NCBI RefSeq assembly: GCF_013314975.1
Contig: NZ_JABTYH010000008.1
Coordinates: forward strand, 62,001 to 126,000
Direction: 5' to 3'
Source of the DNA: Pseudarthrobacter oxydans
GTDB lineage: Bacteria; Actinomycetota; Actinomycetes; Actinomycetales; Micrococcaceae
Length of the DNA stretch: 64,000 nt
Shown here: in pieces, positions 38,273-48,315 of the stretch
How positions within the stretch are numbered: the first letter of the stretch is position 1
Layout: each line of letters begins with the position of its first letter
Made by a program: the position numbers and the translations under genes
The notes under the pieces: generated by a model
The model's input: the letters and a program-made list of their open reading frames with translations, nothing else
Databases searched by the model: none
What the model was told of the DNA's origin: nothing

Positions 38273-41200
38273 ATGACGTTTTCCAGCTACTTCCGTTTCC
38301 CGCATCTGCACGGCGATCTGGTCACTTTCGTGGCCGAGGACGACGTGTGGATCGCGCCCTTGGGCGGCGGCCGCGCCTGGCGCGTCTCGGCCCTCCAACT
38401 GCCCGCCCGCAACCCCCGCTTCACCCCCGACGGGAAGCGGCTGGTGTGGACGGTGGTCCAGGGAACGGCGCCGGAAGTGGTGTCGGCAGAAGTCGACGGC
38501 GGCGGGTACAGGCAGCTGACCTTCTTCGGCCACACCACAACGCGGGTCAAGGGATTCACTGCCAGCGGTTCAGTGGTGGTCACCAGCGCGTTCCGCCAGG
38601 CCGAAAGCAGGCACACGCACGCCTACAGCGTCCCGCTGGAGGGCGGCTGGGCCGAGGAACTCCCGTACGGGCCGGTTGAGTCCGTAGCCTTTGGTCCGGA
38701 GGTGGGCGACGAGCGGCCCGTGGTGGTGGGCAGCGTGCTGTCCCGCGAACCCGCCTGGTGGAAACGCTACCGCGGCGGCACCGCGGGGAAGCTGTGGATC
38801 GACGCCGACGGCAACGGGGAGTTTGAACGCCTGGTGCCGGAGCTTGACGGCAACCTTGCCGATCCCATGTGGGTGGACGGCCGGATCGCCTTCCTTTCGG
38901 ACCACGAGGGCTACGGCAACCTCTATTCGGTCCTTCCCAGCGGAAAGGACCTGCGCCGCCACACGGACCACGAGGACTTCTACGTCCGGCATGCCGCCAC
39001 CGACGGCAAACGGGTCATTTTCGAATCCGCCGGCGAGCTGTGGGTACTGCACGATCTCGGCTCCGACGCCGTTCGGCTGGACATCACCCTTGGCTCCGCC
39101 TCGCAGTCCAGGCGTCCTGCCCTGCTCAAGACCGCCAGGCACCTCGGTGCGGCAGTACCTGACACGACCGGTTCCGCCAGTGCAATCGAAGCCCACGGCA
39201 CCATCCACTGGCTGCGCCACAAGGACGGGCCGTCCCGCATCATCGAGGCGACGCCGGGTGTCCGCGCCCGCCTGCCCCGGCCCCTGGGGGACGGTCGGAT
39301 CGCCTACCTCGCAGACCACGGCAACGTGGAGGCGTTATACATCAAGGACATCGCGGCTCCGGTGCCGCATGCCGGGCTTGCCGGCACGGAAGGGAGCGCG
39401 GGCCCGGGTGGCGCCGCAACCCGCAGCACGGCGGACGTTCCCACGCCGGTGGCCGCAGGAAAGGAAGAGGCCGTAGTCCTGCCGCAGCCGGTCCCCGCTG
39501 CCGGTGCTGCCGCGCTGGCCGGGAACCCTGCGCTGGCCGGGAACGCCGTGCCGGCCCACGCCTCTGATGAGCAGGCCGACGTTGCTCCTGAAGCCGGCAC
39601 CTCCGCCGAAGCACAGGCACTTCCGGCAGCAACCCGCATCGACTTTCCCCGTCCGTCGCGTGCCAGCGCCCTGGAAGCCAGTCCTGACGGGCAACGGCTC
39701 GCCCTCGGCACGTCCTTCGGCGAGGTTTATGTGGCGGACACCCGCACAGGTGAACTGACGCTGGTGTCCAGCATTGGCGAGGGCACGGTTGCCGACCTCT
39801 CGTGGTCGGCGGACTCGCAGTGGCTCGTGTGGTCGGAACCGGTCACGTCCTTCGGTTCCCGCAGCCGGCTGCGGATGGCCAGCGTGGCAAAGCCGGGATC
39901 CGTCCCGGTGGATGTCACGGACGGCCGCTTCGGAGACAAGTCCCCGGTCTTTACCCCGGACGGGAAGTTCCTGGCGTTCCTGTCGAACCGCAGCTTCGAC
40001 CCGGTGTACGACGGACATTCCTTCGACCTCTCCTTCCCCAGCCCCATCAAGCCGTACCTTGTGGCACTCGCGGCGGACACGCCGTCGCCCTTTGGTCCCG
40101 CGGTGGACTCCGATGCAGGGGAAGCTGCCGCCGCAGGGGGAGACGGGCAGGGCCCGGACGGGGAATCGGCAGCACCGGACGTTCGGGTGGACGCCGAGGG
40201 CCTGGCCCACCGGGTCATCACCGTTCCCGTGCCGCAGGGGAACTACACCTCACTGAAGGCAACTGAGGGGGCCCTGCTGTGGCTCGACTGGGCCCTCGCC
40301 GGGGTCACCGGCGACGGCAAGGCCAGCCAGGACGACAAGGACGCCCGCCCCAGCCTGGTCCGGTTCGACCTTGGACGGCGAAAGCAGGCCACCCTGGTGG
40401 ACGCGCTGGACAGCTACCGGCTGTCAGGGGACCGCAGCAAGGTGGTGCTGGTCTCGGACAAGCAGGTCACCGTGGTGCCCGCAGATGCCAAGGCGGATGA
40501 GGAGTCCGGGAAGCTGGTCAAGGTTGACCTCGGCCGGATCCGGGTCATGATGGAACCGCTCAGCGTATGGGGCCAGGCCTTCGACGAGGCGTGGCGGCTG
40601 CAGCGCGACTTCTTCTGGACCGAGGACATGGCCGGCCAGGACTGGGAATCCATCCACAAGCGCTACCGTCCCCTGGTGGAGCGCCTGGGCTCCCACGATG
40701 ACCTGGTGGACCTCCTCTGGGAACTGCACGGCGAGCTGGGAACCTCGCACGCCTACGTCCGGCCGGCACTCGTCACGGAGAACGGCAGCCACGGCCAGGG
40801 CAGGCTGGGCGCCGACCTGGCCTACACGTCCGCCGGCTGGGAAATCACGCGGATCCTTGCCGGCGAGTCCTCCGACCCGCTGGCGACGTCGCCCCTGACC
40901 CGGCCCGGCGTCGGCGGCAAGGCGGGGGATATCCTGCTCGCCATCGACGGCGTGCCGCTCTCGGAAAGCGTCACCCCGGCCATGCAGCTTGTCGGAGCCG
41001 CAGGGCGCGCCGTCGAGCTGACCCTCCTGAACGGTGCTGCGCACGGAGCCGCAGCGGGCACCCAGCGCCGCGTCGCCGTCGTGCCCGTCAAGGACGAGGA
41101 GCGCCTCCGGTACCAGGAATGGGTGGCTTCGAACCGGCGGACCGTCCGTGAAGCGTCAGCGGGCACATTCGGCTACCTCCACATCCCGGACATGATGGCG

Positions 41201-41803
41201 AACGGCTGGGCACAGCTGCACCGGGACCTGGACACCGAAACTGCCCTGGACGGACTGATCGTCGATGTGCGGCGCAACCGCGGCGGGCACACCTCGCAGC
41301 TGGTGGCAGAGCTCATTGGACGCAAGGTCACGGGCTGGAGCATGCCCCGCGGCGAAAAGCCCCGGACATACCCCCACCATGCGCCGCGCGGTCCGGTGAT
41401 CATCCTGGCCGATGAGTTTGCCGGCTCGGACGGGGACATCATCACGCAGGTGTCCAAGCTGAGGGGGATCGGGCCGGTCATCGGAACGCGCACGTGGGGC
41501 GGGGTGGTGGGCATCGACAACCGCTTCGCCCTGGCCGACGGCACCGGCGTGACGCAGCCGCGGTACGCCACCTGGTTCGGCGGCGGTGTGGGCTGGAGCG
41601 TGGAGAACTACGGGGTGGACCCGGACATCGAGGTCACGTTCCCGCCCCATGCCTATGCCGCGGGCCGGGACCCCCAGCTGGAGTACGGCATTGGTGCGCT
41701 GAAGGAAATGATCCAGGAACTGCCCACCGACCGTCCGCCGGCCCGCGAAGGCTACCGCCGGCTGCGTCCCGCCCCGCTGCCGGCACGCCGCCAGGGGAAG
41801 TAG
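38273..41803 (+). CDS. Tricorn-type protease (S41 family) with beta-propellers
   Basis: Large cytoplasmic peptidase related to the archaeal tricorn protease, which degrades peptides made by the proteasome. The 1176-residue protein has two WD40-like beta-propeller regions (about residues 10-360 and 440-740, separated by an Ala/Pro-rich insert near 365-455), an EAWRLQRDFFW segment, a PDZ-like part, and a C-terminal S41 catalytic domain. The catalytic His is residue 826 in GTSHAYV and the Ser is residue 1052 in GSDGD, so it should be active. I use ATG at 38273; a longer in-frame opening is unlikely. A strong terminator follows. Confidence 0.93.
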   Translation: MTFSSYFRFPHLHGDLVTFVAEDDVWIAPLGGGRAWRVSALQLPARNPRFTPDGKRLVWTVVQGTAPEVVSAEVDGGGYRQLTFFGHTTTRVKGFTASGSVVVTSAFRQAESRHTHAYSVPLEGGWAEELPYGPVESVAFGPEVGDERPVVVGSVLSREPAWWKRYRGGTAGKLWIDADGNGEFERLVPELDGNLADPMWVDGRIAFLSDHEGYGNLYSVLPSGKDLRRHTDHEDFYVRHAATDGKRVIFESAGELWVLHDLGSDAVRLDITLGSASQSRRPALLKTARHLGAAVPDTTGSASAIEAHGTIHWLRHKDGPSRIIEATPGVRARLPRPLGDGRIAYLADHGNVEALYIKDIAAPVPHAGLAGTEGSAGPGGAATRSTADVPTPVAAGKEEAVVLPQPVPAAGAAALAGNPALAGNAVPAHASDEQADVAPEAGTSAEAQALPAATRIDFPRPSRASALEASPDGQRLALGTSFGEVYVADTRTGELTLVSSIGEGTVADLSWSADSQWLVWSEPVTSFGSRSRLRMASVAKPGSVPVDVTDGRFGDKSPVFTPDGKFLAFLSNRSFDPVYDGHSFDLSFPSPIKPYLVALAADTPSPFGPAVDSDAGEAAAAGGDGQGPDGESAAPDVRVDAEGLAHRVITVPVPQGNYTSLKATEGALLWLDWALAGVTGDGKASQDDKDARPSLVRFDLGRRKQATLVDALDSYRLSGDRSKVVLVSDKQVTVVPADAKADEESGKLVKVDLGRIRVMMEPLSVWGQAFDEAWRLQRDFFWTEDMAGQDWESIHKRYRPLVERLGSHDDLVDLLWELHGELGTSHAYVRPALVTENGSHGQGRLGADLAYTSAGWEITRILAGESSDPLATSPLTRPGVGGKAGDILLAIDGVPLSESVTPAMQLVGAAGRAVELTLLNGAAHGAAAGTQRRVAVVPVKDEERLRYQEWVASNRRTVREASAGTFGYLHIPDMMANGWAQLHRDLDTETALDGLIVDVRRNRGGHTSQLVAELIGRKVTGWSMPRGEKPRTYPHHAPRGPVIILADEFAGSDGDIITQVSKLRGIGPVIGTRTWGGVVGIDNRFALADGTGVTQPRYATWFGGGVGWSVENYGVDPDIEVTFPPHAYAAGRDPQLEYGIGALKEMIQELPTDRPPAREGYRRLRPAPLPARRQGK

Positions 41804-41847
41804 CCCCAGCAGCAGAAGCCGCATCGGCAGTAGAACCGCAGCGCAGC

Positions 41848-41888
41848 AAAAAGCCCTGCCTGGCCGGAATGGCCAGGCAGGGCTTTTT
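41848..41888. terminator. Bidirectional terminator between the tricorn gene and osmC
   Basis: Perfect 18-bp stem, arms 41848-41865 and 41871-41888, with a five-base loop and A/T tracts on each side. It works for both convergent genes. Confidence 0.95.
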
Positions 41889-41901
41889 TACTTTTGCCGG
41901 A

Positions 41902-42330
41902 TCAGGACTCCAGGGTCGCATCCAGGGTGATGTCGATGCTGGCCAGGGCGCCGGACACGGGGCAGCCCACCTTGGCCTCGCCCGCGATCTTCTGGAACTC
42001 CTCCTCGGAAATGCCGGGGACCCGCGCTGACATGGTGAGGTGGCTGCCAGTGATTCCCGTGCCGGGAACAAACGTCACGTCTGCCTTGGTGCGGACTTCC
42101 TCAGGTGTGTGGCCCGCCTTATCGAGCTCGTTGCTGAAGGCCATGGAGAAGCACGCGGCGTGGGCTGCGGCGATGAGTTCCTCCGGGCTGGTCTTGCCGT
42201 TGGCCGCTTCGGTGCGGGCCTTCCAGGTGACATCGAACGTGCCCAGGCCTGAGGTGGCCAGGCTGGTGGTGCCGGCACCTTCCGTCAGGTTGCCGTTCCA
42301 TACTGCGTTTGCCGAACGTGTTGCTGCCAT
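41902..42330 (-). CDS. OsmC/Ohr-family peroxiredoxin-like protein
   Basis: Thiol peroxidase family that reduces organic hydroperoxides. The two redox cysteines are in AAHAACFSMAFS (near residue 59) and KVGCPVSGAL (near 125). The protein is 142 residues from ATG at 42330, which has GAGGAG six bases before it; an in-frame GTG two codons upstream is less likely. OsmC is favoured over Ohr because of the AAHAACFSMA segment. No linked regulator such as OhrR is present. Confidence 0.9.
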   Translation of the reverse strand: MAATRSANAVWNGNLTEGAGTTSLATSGLGTFDVTWKARTEAANGKTSPEELIAAAHAACFSMAFSNELDKAGHTPEEVRTKADVTFVPGTGITGSHLTMSARVPGISEEEFQKIAGEAKVGCPVSGALASIDITLDATLES

Positions 42331-42461
42331 GTTCACTCCTCAGGTCGATGTGTACCGGGGCAGGCCGCTGCCTGGACCCCGCCGTGTCCCATCCTAGGGA
42401 CAACACCCGCGGCATGCACCGGCTGTCCGCTGTCAGAGGATTATGACCGGGGCATGAAACA

Positions 42462-42501
42462 ACGACGGCGGCGCTCCCCGGGAGGTGAACGCCGCCGTCG
42501 T
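42462..42501 (-). terminator. Hairpin after the small membrane protein gene
   Basis: Perfect 12-bp stem, arms 42462-42473 and 42490-42501, with a 16-base loop. On the minus strand it is followed by TGTTTCATG. Confidence 0.7.
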
Positions 42502-42518
42502 GGTTTTGGCCGGGGCTG

Positions 42519-42869
42519 CTACTGCCAGAGCGTCGCGATGGCGATGTTCAGCAGCGCGAGTCCGCCTACGCCGTGCGCCAGGCCTGCGCTGATCTCCTCG
42601 CCCTTCTTGTACTTGCGGCGGCCGATGAAGGCGAGCACGCCAACGGCCAGCGCCACAGCGAACTTAATGCCGAGCTTGAAATAGTTGGCGTCCATGTCCA
42701 GGGCCGGGATAAGCCCCATCAGTGCCACTCCGGTCAGCAGCTGGAGCATGGCGCCGTCGAACTGGCGGGGGTGGACGGTGGGCTTCTTCATCTGGCCGAT
42801 CCAGATGCCGACGATCATGGCGGCGCCGACGATATGTAGGAAGACCACGATGTTATAGACGATGTTCAT
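42519..42869 (-). CDS. Small integral membrane protein, four segments
   Basis: Protein of 116 residues from ATG at 42869; in-frame extension to 43076 would cross a terminator hairpin and has no family match, so it is rejected. The opening MNIVYNIVVFLHIVGAAMIVG is followed by three further hydrophobic segments, with a GRRKYKKGEE turn near residue 84. It resembles uncharacterised membrane proteins of actinobacteria. The function is unknown. It is on the same strand as the E2 gene but separated by a strong hairpin. Confidence 0.8.
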   Translation of the reverse strand: MNIVYNIVVFLHIVGAAMIVGIWIGQMKKPTVHPRQFDGAMLQLLTGVALMGLIPALDMDANYFKLGIKFAVALAVGVLAFIGRRKYKKGEEISAGLAHGVGGLALLNIAIATLWQ

Positions 42870-42968
42870 GGGACCAGTGTAGCCATTCGTTCTACCGGGC
42901 GTAGTAGCGGTTCGGGTGCGTGGTGCCCCGTCCGCATACTTTCCGGGCGGGAGCCTGAGCGTTAAACG

Positions 42969-43025
42969 ACGACGGCGGTGCAGGCCGTCCGGGAGGTATC
43001 CCGCCGTTGCCTGCACCGCCGTCGT
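42969..43025 (-). terminator. Hairpin after the E2 gene
   Basis: Perfect 17-bp stem, arms 42969-42985 and 43009-43025, loop of 23 bases, 14 bp past the E2 stop on the minus strand. On that strand it is followed by GTTTAACG. Confidence 0.8.
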
Positions 43026-43038
43026 GTGCGTCCGGGTG

Positions 43039-44781
43039 TTACAGCCCCAGGTCCGCTTCGAAGGCGCCTTCTTCAAGGCGTGCCTTCAGGGTCTGGAGGA
43101 AACGGCCGGCGTCCGCGCCGTCCACCAGGCGGTGGTCGTACGTCAGGGACAGGTACATCATGGAGCGGATGGCGATCGAATCGTCACCGTTCTCATCGGC
43201 CACCACCACAGCGCGCTTGACGATGGCGCCGGTGCCGAGGATGCCCACCTGCGGCTGGTTGATGATCGGGGTGTCGAACAGGGCCCCGACCGAACCGATG
43301 TTGGTGATGCTGAATGTGCCGCCGGACAGCTCGTCCGGGCCGATCTTGCCGTCGCGGGTGCGGCCGGCAACGTCGGCGATCTTGCCCGCCAGTCCCGCAA
43401 GGTTCAGGCTGCCGGCATCGGAGATGACCGGAACCAGCAGGCCCTTGTCAGTATCGACGGCGATCGCCAGGTGCTCGGCGTTGTGGTAGGTGATCTCCTG
43501 CTTGTCCTCGTCGTAGGCAGCGTTCAGCTTGGGGTGCTGCTTGAGGGCCTCGGCGACAGCCTTGGCGATGAACGGCAGGAAGGTCAGCTTGACGCCGTTC
43601 TGTGCCTGGAAGGAGTTCTTGGCGCGGGCACGGAGCTTGGCGACCTTGGTCATGTCCACTTCGTGGACCTGGGTCAGCTGCGTGGAGACCTCAAGGGACT
43701 CGCGCATGCGGCGGGCGATGACCTGGCGGATGCGCGGGGCCTTCTGGGTGGTGCCGCGCAGCGAGGAAGCGGCCTGGCCCGCGGATGCGGAGGCTGCCGG
43801 GGCGGACGCTGCCGGAGCTGCGGGCGCGGCCGCGGGAGCTGCCTTTGCCTCGGCTGCGGCGATGACATCCTGCTTGCGGATGCGGCCGCCGACGCCGGTG
43901 CCAGAGAGGGAGGTGATGTCCACGCCGTGCTGGTTGGCGAGCTTCCGGACCAGGGGAGTCACATAACCCGACTCGGATCCGCCTGCTGACGGTGCAGCTT
44001 CTTCGGACGCCGGTGCAGCAGCCTGGGGAGCCGGGGCAGCCTTGGGGGCTTCCTGCTTGGGTGCTTCCTGGGCCGGAGCGGCCTGCGGTGCGGGTGCTTC
44101 AGCCTTCGGTGCTTCGGCCTTGGGCTCTTCCTTGGCTGGTGCCTCGGTGGAGGGGGCCTCGGCCGGGGCGGCAGCAGCGCCTGAACCGATGACGGCAAGG
44201 ACGGATCCAACCTCGGCGGTCTCATCCTCGTTGACGCGGATTTCCTGGAGGGTGCCGGCCACGGGGGAGGGAATTTCGGTGTCCACCTTGTCGGTGGAAA
44301 CCTCCAGCAGGGGCTCATCCACCTCCACGGCGTCGCCAACAGCCTTGAGCCAGCGGGTGACGGTACCTTCCGTGACGCTCTCACCGAGGGCCGGCAGGGT
44401 GACGTCGTGGCTTTCGCCGCCGGCGGCCGGTGCCTCTGCGGGAGCGGGCGCCTCGGTGGAGGGCGCTTCGGCGGGAGCCGGCGCTTCCTCGGCAGCAGGG
44501 GCCTCCTCGGCGGGAGCCTCTTCGGCGGGTGCGCCGCCGCCGGAGCCGTCCCCGATGCGGACCAGGGGAGCGCCGACCTCGGCGGTCTCGTCCTCGGCCA
44601 CCAGGATTTCCTCAATCACGCCAGCTACAGGAGAGGGGATTTCAGTGTCTACTTTGTCGGTGGAGACTTCGAGCAGCGGCTCGTCCACCTCTACCCGGTC
44701 ACCTACCTGCTTGAGCCAGCGGGTGACGGTTCCTTCGGTGACGCTCTCACCGAGGGCGGGCAAGTTAACGGATTCAGACAT
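43039..44781 (-). CDS. sucB: 2-oxoacid dehydrogenase E2 (dihydrolipoamide acyltransferase)
   Basis: Core of a 2-oxoacid dehydrogenase complex. From ATG at 44781 the product has 580 residues. Two nearly identical lipoyl domains cover about residues 2-76 and 125-199, with lipoyl lysines 43 and 165 in STDKVD. Long Ala/Pro/Glu linkers follow, then a peripheral-subunit-binding domain at about 273-308 and the catalytic domain with HRLVDG (His550, Asp554). It may serve the pyruvate or 2-oxoglutarate complex, since actinobacterial E2 can be shared. The lpdA gene precedes it and an intergenic hairpin separates them. Confidence 0.92.
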   Translation of the reverse strand: MSESVNLPALGESVTEGTVTRWLKQVGDRVEVDEPLLEVSTDKVDTEIPSPVAGVIEEILVAEDETAEVGAPLVRIGDGSGGGAPAEEAPAEEAPAAEEAPAPAEAPSTEAPAPAEAPAAGGESHDVTLPALGESVTEGTVTRWLKAVGDAVEVDEPLLEVSTDKVDTEIPSPVAGTLQEIRVNEDETAEVGSVLAVIGSGAAAAPAEAPSTEAPAKEEPKAEAPKAEAPAPQAAPAQEAPKQEAPKAAPAPQAAAPASEEAAPSAGGSESGYVTPLVRKLANQHGVDITSLSGTGVGGRIRKQDVIAAAEAKAAPAAAPAAPAASAPAASASAGQAASSLRGTTQKAPRIRQVIARRMRESLEVSTQLTQVHEVDMTKVAKLRARAKNSFQAQNGVKLTFLPFIAKAVAEALKQHPKLNAAYDEDKQEITYHNAEHLAIAVDTDKGLLVPVISDAGSLNLAGLAGKIADVAGRTRDGKIGPDELSGGTFSITNIGSVGALFDTPIINQPQVGILGTGAIVKRAVVVADENGDDSIAIRSMMYLSLTYDHRLVDGADAGRFLQTLKARLEEGAFEADLGL

Positions 44782-44842
44782 GTCGTCCCCGTTCTCCTTA
44801 TTGATCTTTAGTGCGGATGATTGCTGCCGTTTGGCCAGCCTA

Positions 44843-44871
44843 GTGCACCCGGCATTCCGTGCCGGGTGCAC
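44843..44871 (-). terminator. Hairpin between lpdA and the E2 gene
   Basis: Perfect 12-bp stem, arms 44843-44854 and 44860-44871, with a five-base loop. It has no T-run, so it may attenuate or process the transcript rather than end it. Confidence 0.6.
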
Positions 44872-44894
44872 CAGGCCCTTGGGTTTTGGGGAGA

Positions 44895-46277
44895 CTAGCC
44901 GTGAAGCGGCTTGCCGGCGAGTGCCAGGTGGGCTTCGCCCAGGGACTCGTTCTGGGTGGGGTGGGCGTGGAGCAGCTGGGCCACATCCTCCGGGTACGCT
45001 TCCCAGTTCACGATCAGCTGGGCCTCGCCCACCTGCTCGCCCATGCGCGCGCCGATCATGTGGACGCCCACCACGGGGCCGTCCTTCTGCCGGACCAGCT
45101 TGACCAGGCCGGAGGTGCCCAGGATGGAGCTCTTGCCGTTGCCTGCGAGGTTGTATTCCTGGGTCTGCACCTGGTCCTCGCCGAACTTCTCCTTGGCGGC
45201 CTTTTCGGTGTAGCCCACGGTAGCGATCTCCGGCTCGGAGTAGGTGACCTTGGGAATGTTGATGTCCTCGACCACCACAGGCTTCAGGCCGGCGATTTCC
45301 TCGGCCACGAAGATGCCCTGCTGGTAGCCGCGGTGCGCCAGCTGCACGCCGGGGACGATGTCGCCCACCGCGTAGATGTTGCCGACGCCCGTGTGGAGGC
45401 GCTCGTTGGTGATGACGAAGCCGCGGTCAATGGTGATGCCCGCTTCCTCGTAGCCGAGGTTGGCGGTGACGGGGCCGCGGCCCACGGCAACCAGCAGCAG
45501 GTCGGCCTCGAACGTCTTGCCGTCCACCAGGGTGACCTTGACGCCGTCGTCGTTCTGCTCGACGCCCTGGAAGAACACGCCGGTGGAGAACTTGATGCCG
45601 CGCTTCTTGAAGGCGCGCTCGAAGTTCTTCACGATGGTGGCGTCCTCGTTGGGAACCAGCGAGGGCAGGCCCTCCACGATGGTGACGTCGACGCCGAAGG
45701 ACTTCCACACAGAGGCGAACTCGACGCCGATGACGCCGCCGCCCAGGATGATGGCGCTCTTGGGGATGAAGTCCATGGTCAGGGCCTGGTCGGAGGTGAT
45801 GACCTTGCCGCCGAGCTCCAGGCCGGGCAGGGTGCGCGAGTAGGAACCCGTGGCCAGGACGATGTTCTTGCCCTTGTACGCGGTGCCGTTCACCACGACG
45901 GTGTCGGTGCCCTGGAGCTTGCCTTCACCTTCGATGACGGTGATGCCCTTGGACTTGATGAGTCCCTGAAGGCCCTTGTACTTGCCGGCGATGATGCCGT
46001 CCTTGTACGCGTTGACGGCATTGATGTCGATGCTGTCAAGGGTGACGTTCACGCCGTACTTGGCGGAGTCACGGGCGTGGTCGGCCAGTTCCGCGGAGTG
46101 CAGGAGGGCCTTGGTGGGGATGCAGCCGTTGTGGAGGCAGGTGCCGCCCAGCTTGGCCTTCTCCACGAGGCCGACGGTGAGGCCAAGCTGTACTGCCCGG
46201 AGCGCGGCGGCGTATCCGCCGCTGCCGCCACCGAGTACCAGGATGTCGAATTCTTGCGCAGTTGCCTGATCGGCCAC
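44895..46277 (-). CDS. lpdA: Dihydrolipoamide dehydrogenase (E3)
   Basis: Flavoprotein that reoxidises the E2 lipoyl groups using NAD+. The N-terminal FAD motif is [11 protein letters not shown], and the redox disulfide lies in [13 protein letters not shown] near residue 46. The NAD motif is [19 protein letters not shown] near 180, and the C-terminal HAHPTQNES carries the catalytic His-Glu pair. The length of 460 residues is normal. ATG is at 46277. It is encoded just before the E2 gene and after pepA on the same strand. Confidence 0.97.
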   Translation of the reverse strand: MADQATAQEFDILVLGGGSGGYAAALRAVQLGLTVGLVEKAKLGGTCLHNGCIPTKALLHSAELADHARDSAKYGVNVTLDSIDINAVNAYKDGIIAGKYKGLQGLIKSKGITVIEGEGKLQGTDTVVVNGTAYKGKNIVLATGSYSRTLPGLELGGKVITSDQALTMDFIPKSAIILGGGVIGVEFASVWKSFGVDVTIVEGLPSLVPNEDATIVKNFERAFKKRGIKFSTGVFFQGVEQNDDGVKVTLVDGKTFEADLLLVAVGRGPVTANLGYEEAGITIDRGFVITNERLHTGVGNIYAVGDIVPGVQLAHRGYQQGIFVAEEIAGLKPVVVEDINIPKVTYSEPEIATVGYTEKAAKEKFGEDQVQTQEYNLAGNGKSSILGTSGLVKLVRQKDGPVVGVHMIGARMGEQVGEAQLIVNWEAYPEDVAQLLHAHPTQNESLGEAHLALAGKPLHG

Positions 46278-46460
46278 TTAAACGCTCCCTCGCGTGAACG
46301 ATGACGCGATCCTGCGCATCATCTGGTCTTGGAACTTGCACTGCCGTGATTATGCCAGCAGGCCAATTCTCTTGCATTTGTGACTACCGTGGTTCACCTT
46401 AGCGAACCACTTATCCATGCTCCACCCTGGCACCACGTTTGTGGAGCGCTTGTGTCGAGT

Positions 46461-46511
46461 GTCACGCGGCTTTGTGGCACAGGGATCACCGGTCCCGCAA
46501 AGCCGCGTGAC
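46461..46511 (-). terminator. Hairpin after pepA
   Basis: Perfect 14-bp stem, arms 46461-46474 and 46498-46511, with a 23-base loop, just past the pepA stop on the minus strand. A second short dyad, GTGGTTC/GAACCAC, lies at 46389-46410 nearer lpdA. Confidence 0.65.
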
Positions 46512-46535
46512 AGCACGCCGGAGGCCGCCAAAGGG

Positions 46536-48059
46536 TCAGGCGGCAGCCAGGATGTCCTCCACATACGCCACCAGGGTCCGGACGGTGCAGCCCGTTCCCT
46601 GCTTGTGCGTGTAGCCGTACGGGCTCCCGTTATTAAAGGACGGCCCGGCGATGTCGATGTGGGCCCAGGGGATCTGTTCCCCGTCCTTGCCCTTACCCAC
46701 GAACTCGCGGAGGAAAACGGCGGCGGTCATCATGCCGCCGTGGCGTTCGCCGATGTTGGCGAGGTCGGCGACCTGCGAATCCAGGCTGGGCCGCAGTTCC
46801 TCGGGCAGCGGCATGGGCCACACGAGTTCACCGGCCCGGTCCGCTGCCGCCTTGAGCGGGCCAGTCACGCTCTCGGATCCCATGACGCCGGCTGTCCGGT
46901 TGCCCAGGGCGATCAGCTGCGCCCCGGTGAGCGTGGCAACGTCGATGATGGCGTCCGGGTATTCGCGGCTCGCGGCCACGATGCCGTCGGCCATGACCAG
47001 CCGCCCCTCGGCGTCGGTGTTCAGGACCTCAACGGTCTTGCCGCCGAACATGGTGAGGACGTCGGCCGGGCGGGAGGCGGCGCCGGAGGGCATGTTCTCG
47101 GCGATGCAGAGCCAGGCGGTGGCCTTGACCGGCAGGCCGAGTCCCGCGAGGGCCAGGACAGTGTTAAGGACGACGGCGGCCCCCGCCATGTCGCTCTTCA
47201 TGTCGCCCATGCCCAGGGCCGGCTTGATGGAGATGCCGCCGGTGTCGAACGTGATGCCCTTGCCGACCAGCGCGATCTTCGAGGTTGCCTTCGCAGGGGA
47301 GTACTCCACCTTGACCAGGCGGGGCTGGCGTGCCGAGCCCTTGCCCACGCCCATGATGCCGCCGAAGCCTTCCTTCTCGAGTCGCTTCTCGTCCCAGACG
47401 GTCACTTTGACGGGCAGCCCCTTGGCGAGGTCCTTCGCGGCGTCGGCGAAGGTTTCCGGGTAGAGGTGGCTGGGCGGCTGGTTGACCAGGGACCGGGTGG
47501 CGTTGACCGCCCTGCCGATCAGCGTGGCGCGCTTGAGGACCTCGTCCAGTTCCTTCTGGCCGGCCAGTTCAGTGAAGATCACGGCATTGCGGACGGGGTC
47601 CTTCAGGCCGTCCTTGGAGGACCGGAACTCGCTGAAGGAATAGGCGCCCAGCGCGGCACCTTCGGCTACGGCCTCAACGTCGGCGAGGGACGCCGTCGGG
47701 AATGCCAGGGCAACCGTGGCCAGGCCGGCGAGCTGGCGGACGGCGGAGCCTGCTGCCCGCCGCAGGGCTTCCCCTGCCAGTGGCTTCGAGGCTGATACCT
47801 TGCCCACCCCGGCGAGGACCAAAACGCCCGCGCCGGTCTCGGGAAGGCCCGGCAGGCGCACCAGCTGGTCCGCTGCGCCCGTAATGCCGAGGGCCTTCAG
47901 GGAATCGGCCAGCGCCTCGGCGGACCGGGCGGTCAGCGGGTTGTCCAGGAGGACGGGTCCGTCCGCACCCTGCCCCACACCTATGACGACGGCGTCACTG
48001 GGGCTTTTCTTCAGGTCCCGCGAGAGGGTACTAAGGTTGATTTCAGTATTCTTGACCAC
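46536..48059 (-). CDS. pepA: Leucyl aminopeptidase (M17)
   Basis: Cytosolic metallo-aminopeptidase that frees N-terminal residues from peptides. The M17 signature NTDAEGRLVMAD lies near residue 350, and the metal-binding GKGITFDTGGISIKPALGMGDMKSDMAGA region near 262. From GTG at 48059 the product is 507 residues, starting VVKNTEINLSTLSRDL; a further in-frame 80-residue extension has no family match and lacks a clear ribosome-binding site. GAGGAC lies upstream of the chosen start. It is divergent from the PAC2 gene. Confidence 0.93.
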   Translation of the reverse strand: MVKNTEINLSTLSRDLKKSPSDAVVIGVGQGADGPVLLDNPLTARSAEALADSLKALGITGAADQLVRLPGLPETGAGVLVLAGVGKVSASKPLAGEALRRAAGSAVRQLAGLATVALAFPTASLADVEAVAEGAALGAYSFSEFRSSKDGLKDPVRNAVIFTELAGQKELDEVLKRATLIGRAVNATRSLVNQPPSHLYPETFADAAKDLAKGLPVKVTVWDEKRLEKEGFGGIMGVGKGSARQPRLVKVEYSPAKATSKIALVGKGITFDTGGISIKPALGMGDMKSDMAGAAVVLNTVLALAGLGLPVKATAWLCIAENMPSGAASRPADVLTMFGGKTVEVLNTDAEGRLVMADGIVAASREYPDAIIDVATLTGAQLIALGNRTAGVMGSESVTGPLKAAADRAGELVWPMPLPEELRPSLDSQVADLANIGERHGGMMTAAVFLREFVGKGKDGEQIPWAHIDIAGPSFNNGSPYGYTHKQGTGCTVRTLVAYVEDILAAA

Positions 48060-48315
48060 GCGGATCAGTCCTCGATTCTCGAAAGATGTTCGGGCAGGGG
48101 TGCATGTTCGGCGCTCTGCCATGGTTGCCCGGGTACCGCCGTTCGGAACGCAGTCCGGGTGCCTGCGGGCCCGTCTGGCAGGCCAGTTCCGATCGTAGCC
48201 CGTCCGTGTCTGAGCTGGTGAATTCCGTGAGAGGTGCGCCACAGCCGGCGCCGGAATGCCCCGCTGCCCCCGGGCGTTGTAAAGAATGTCCACCCGCACC
48301 TGAAAGGAACATGCC

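Noticed and set aside
42870..43076. N-terminal extension of the small membrane protein gene
   Set aside because: The extension would run through the E2 terminator hairpin and has no membrane or family character; ATG at 42869 gives a normal membrane protein.
44859..46304. 481-codon plus-strand open frame opposite lpdA
   Set aside because: Val/Gly/Asp-rich mirror of lpdA without any family signature.
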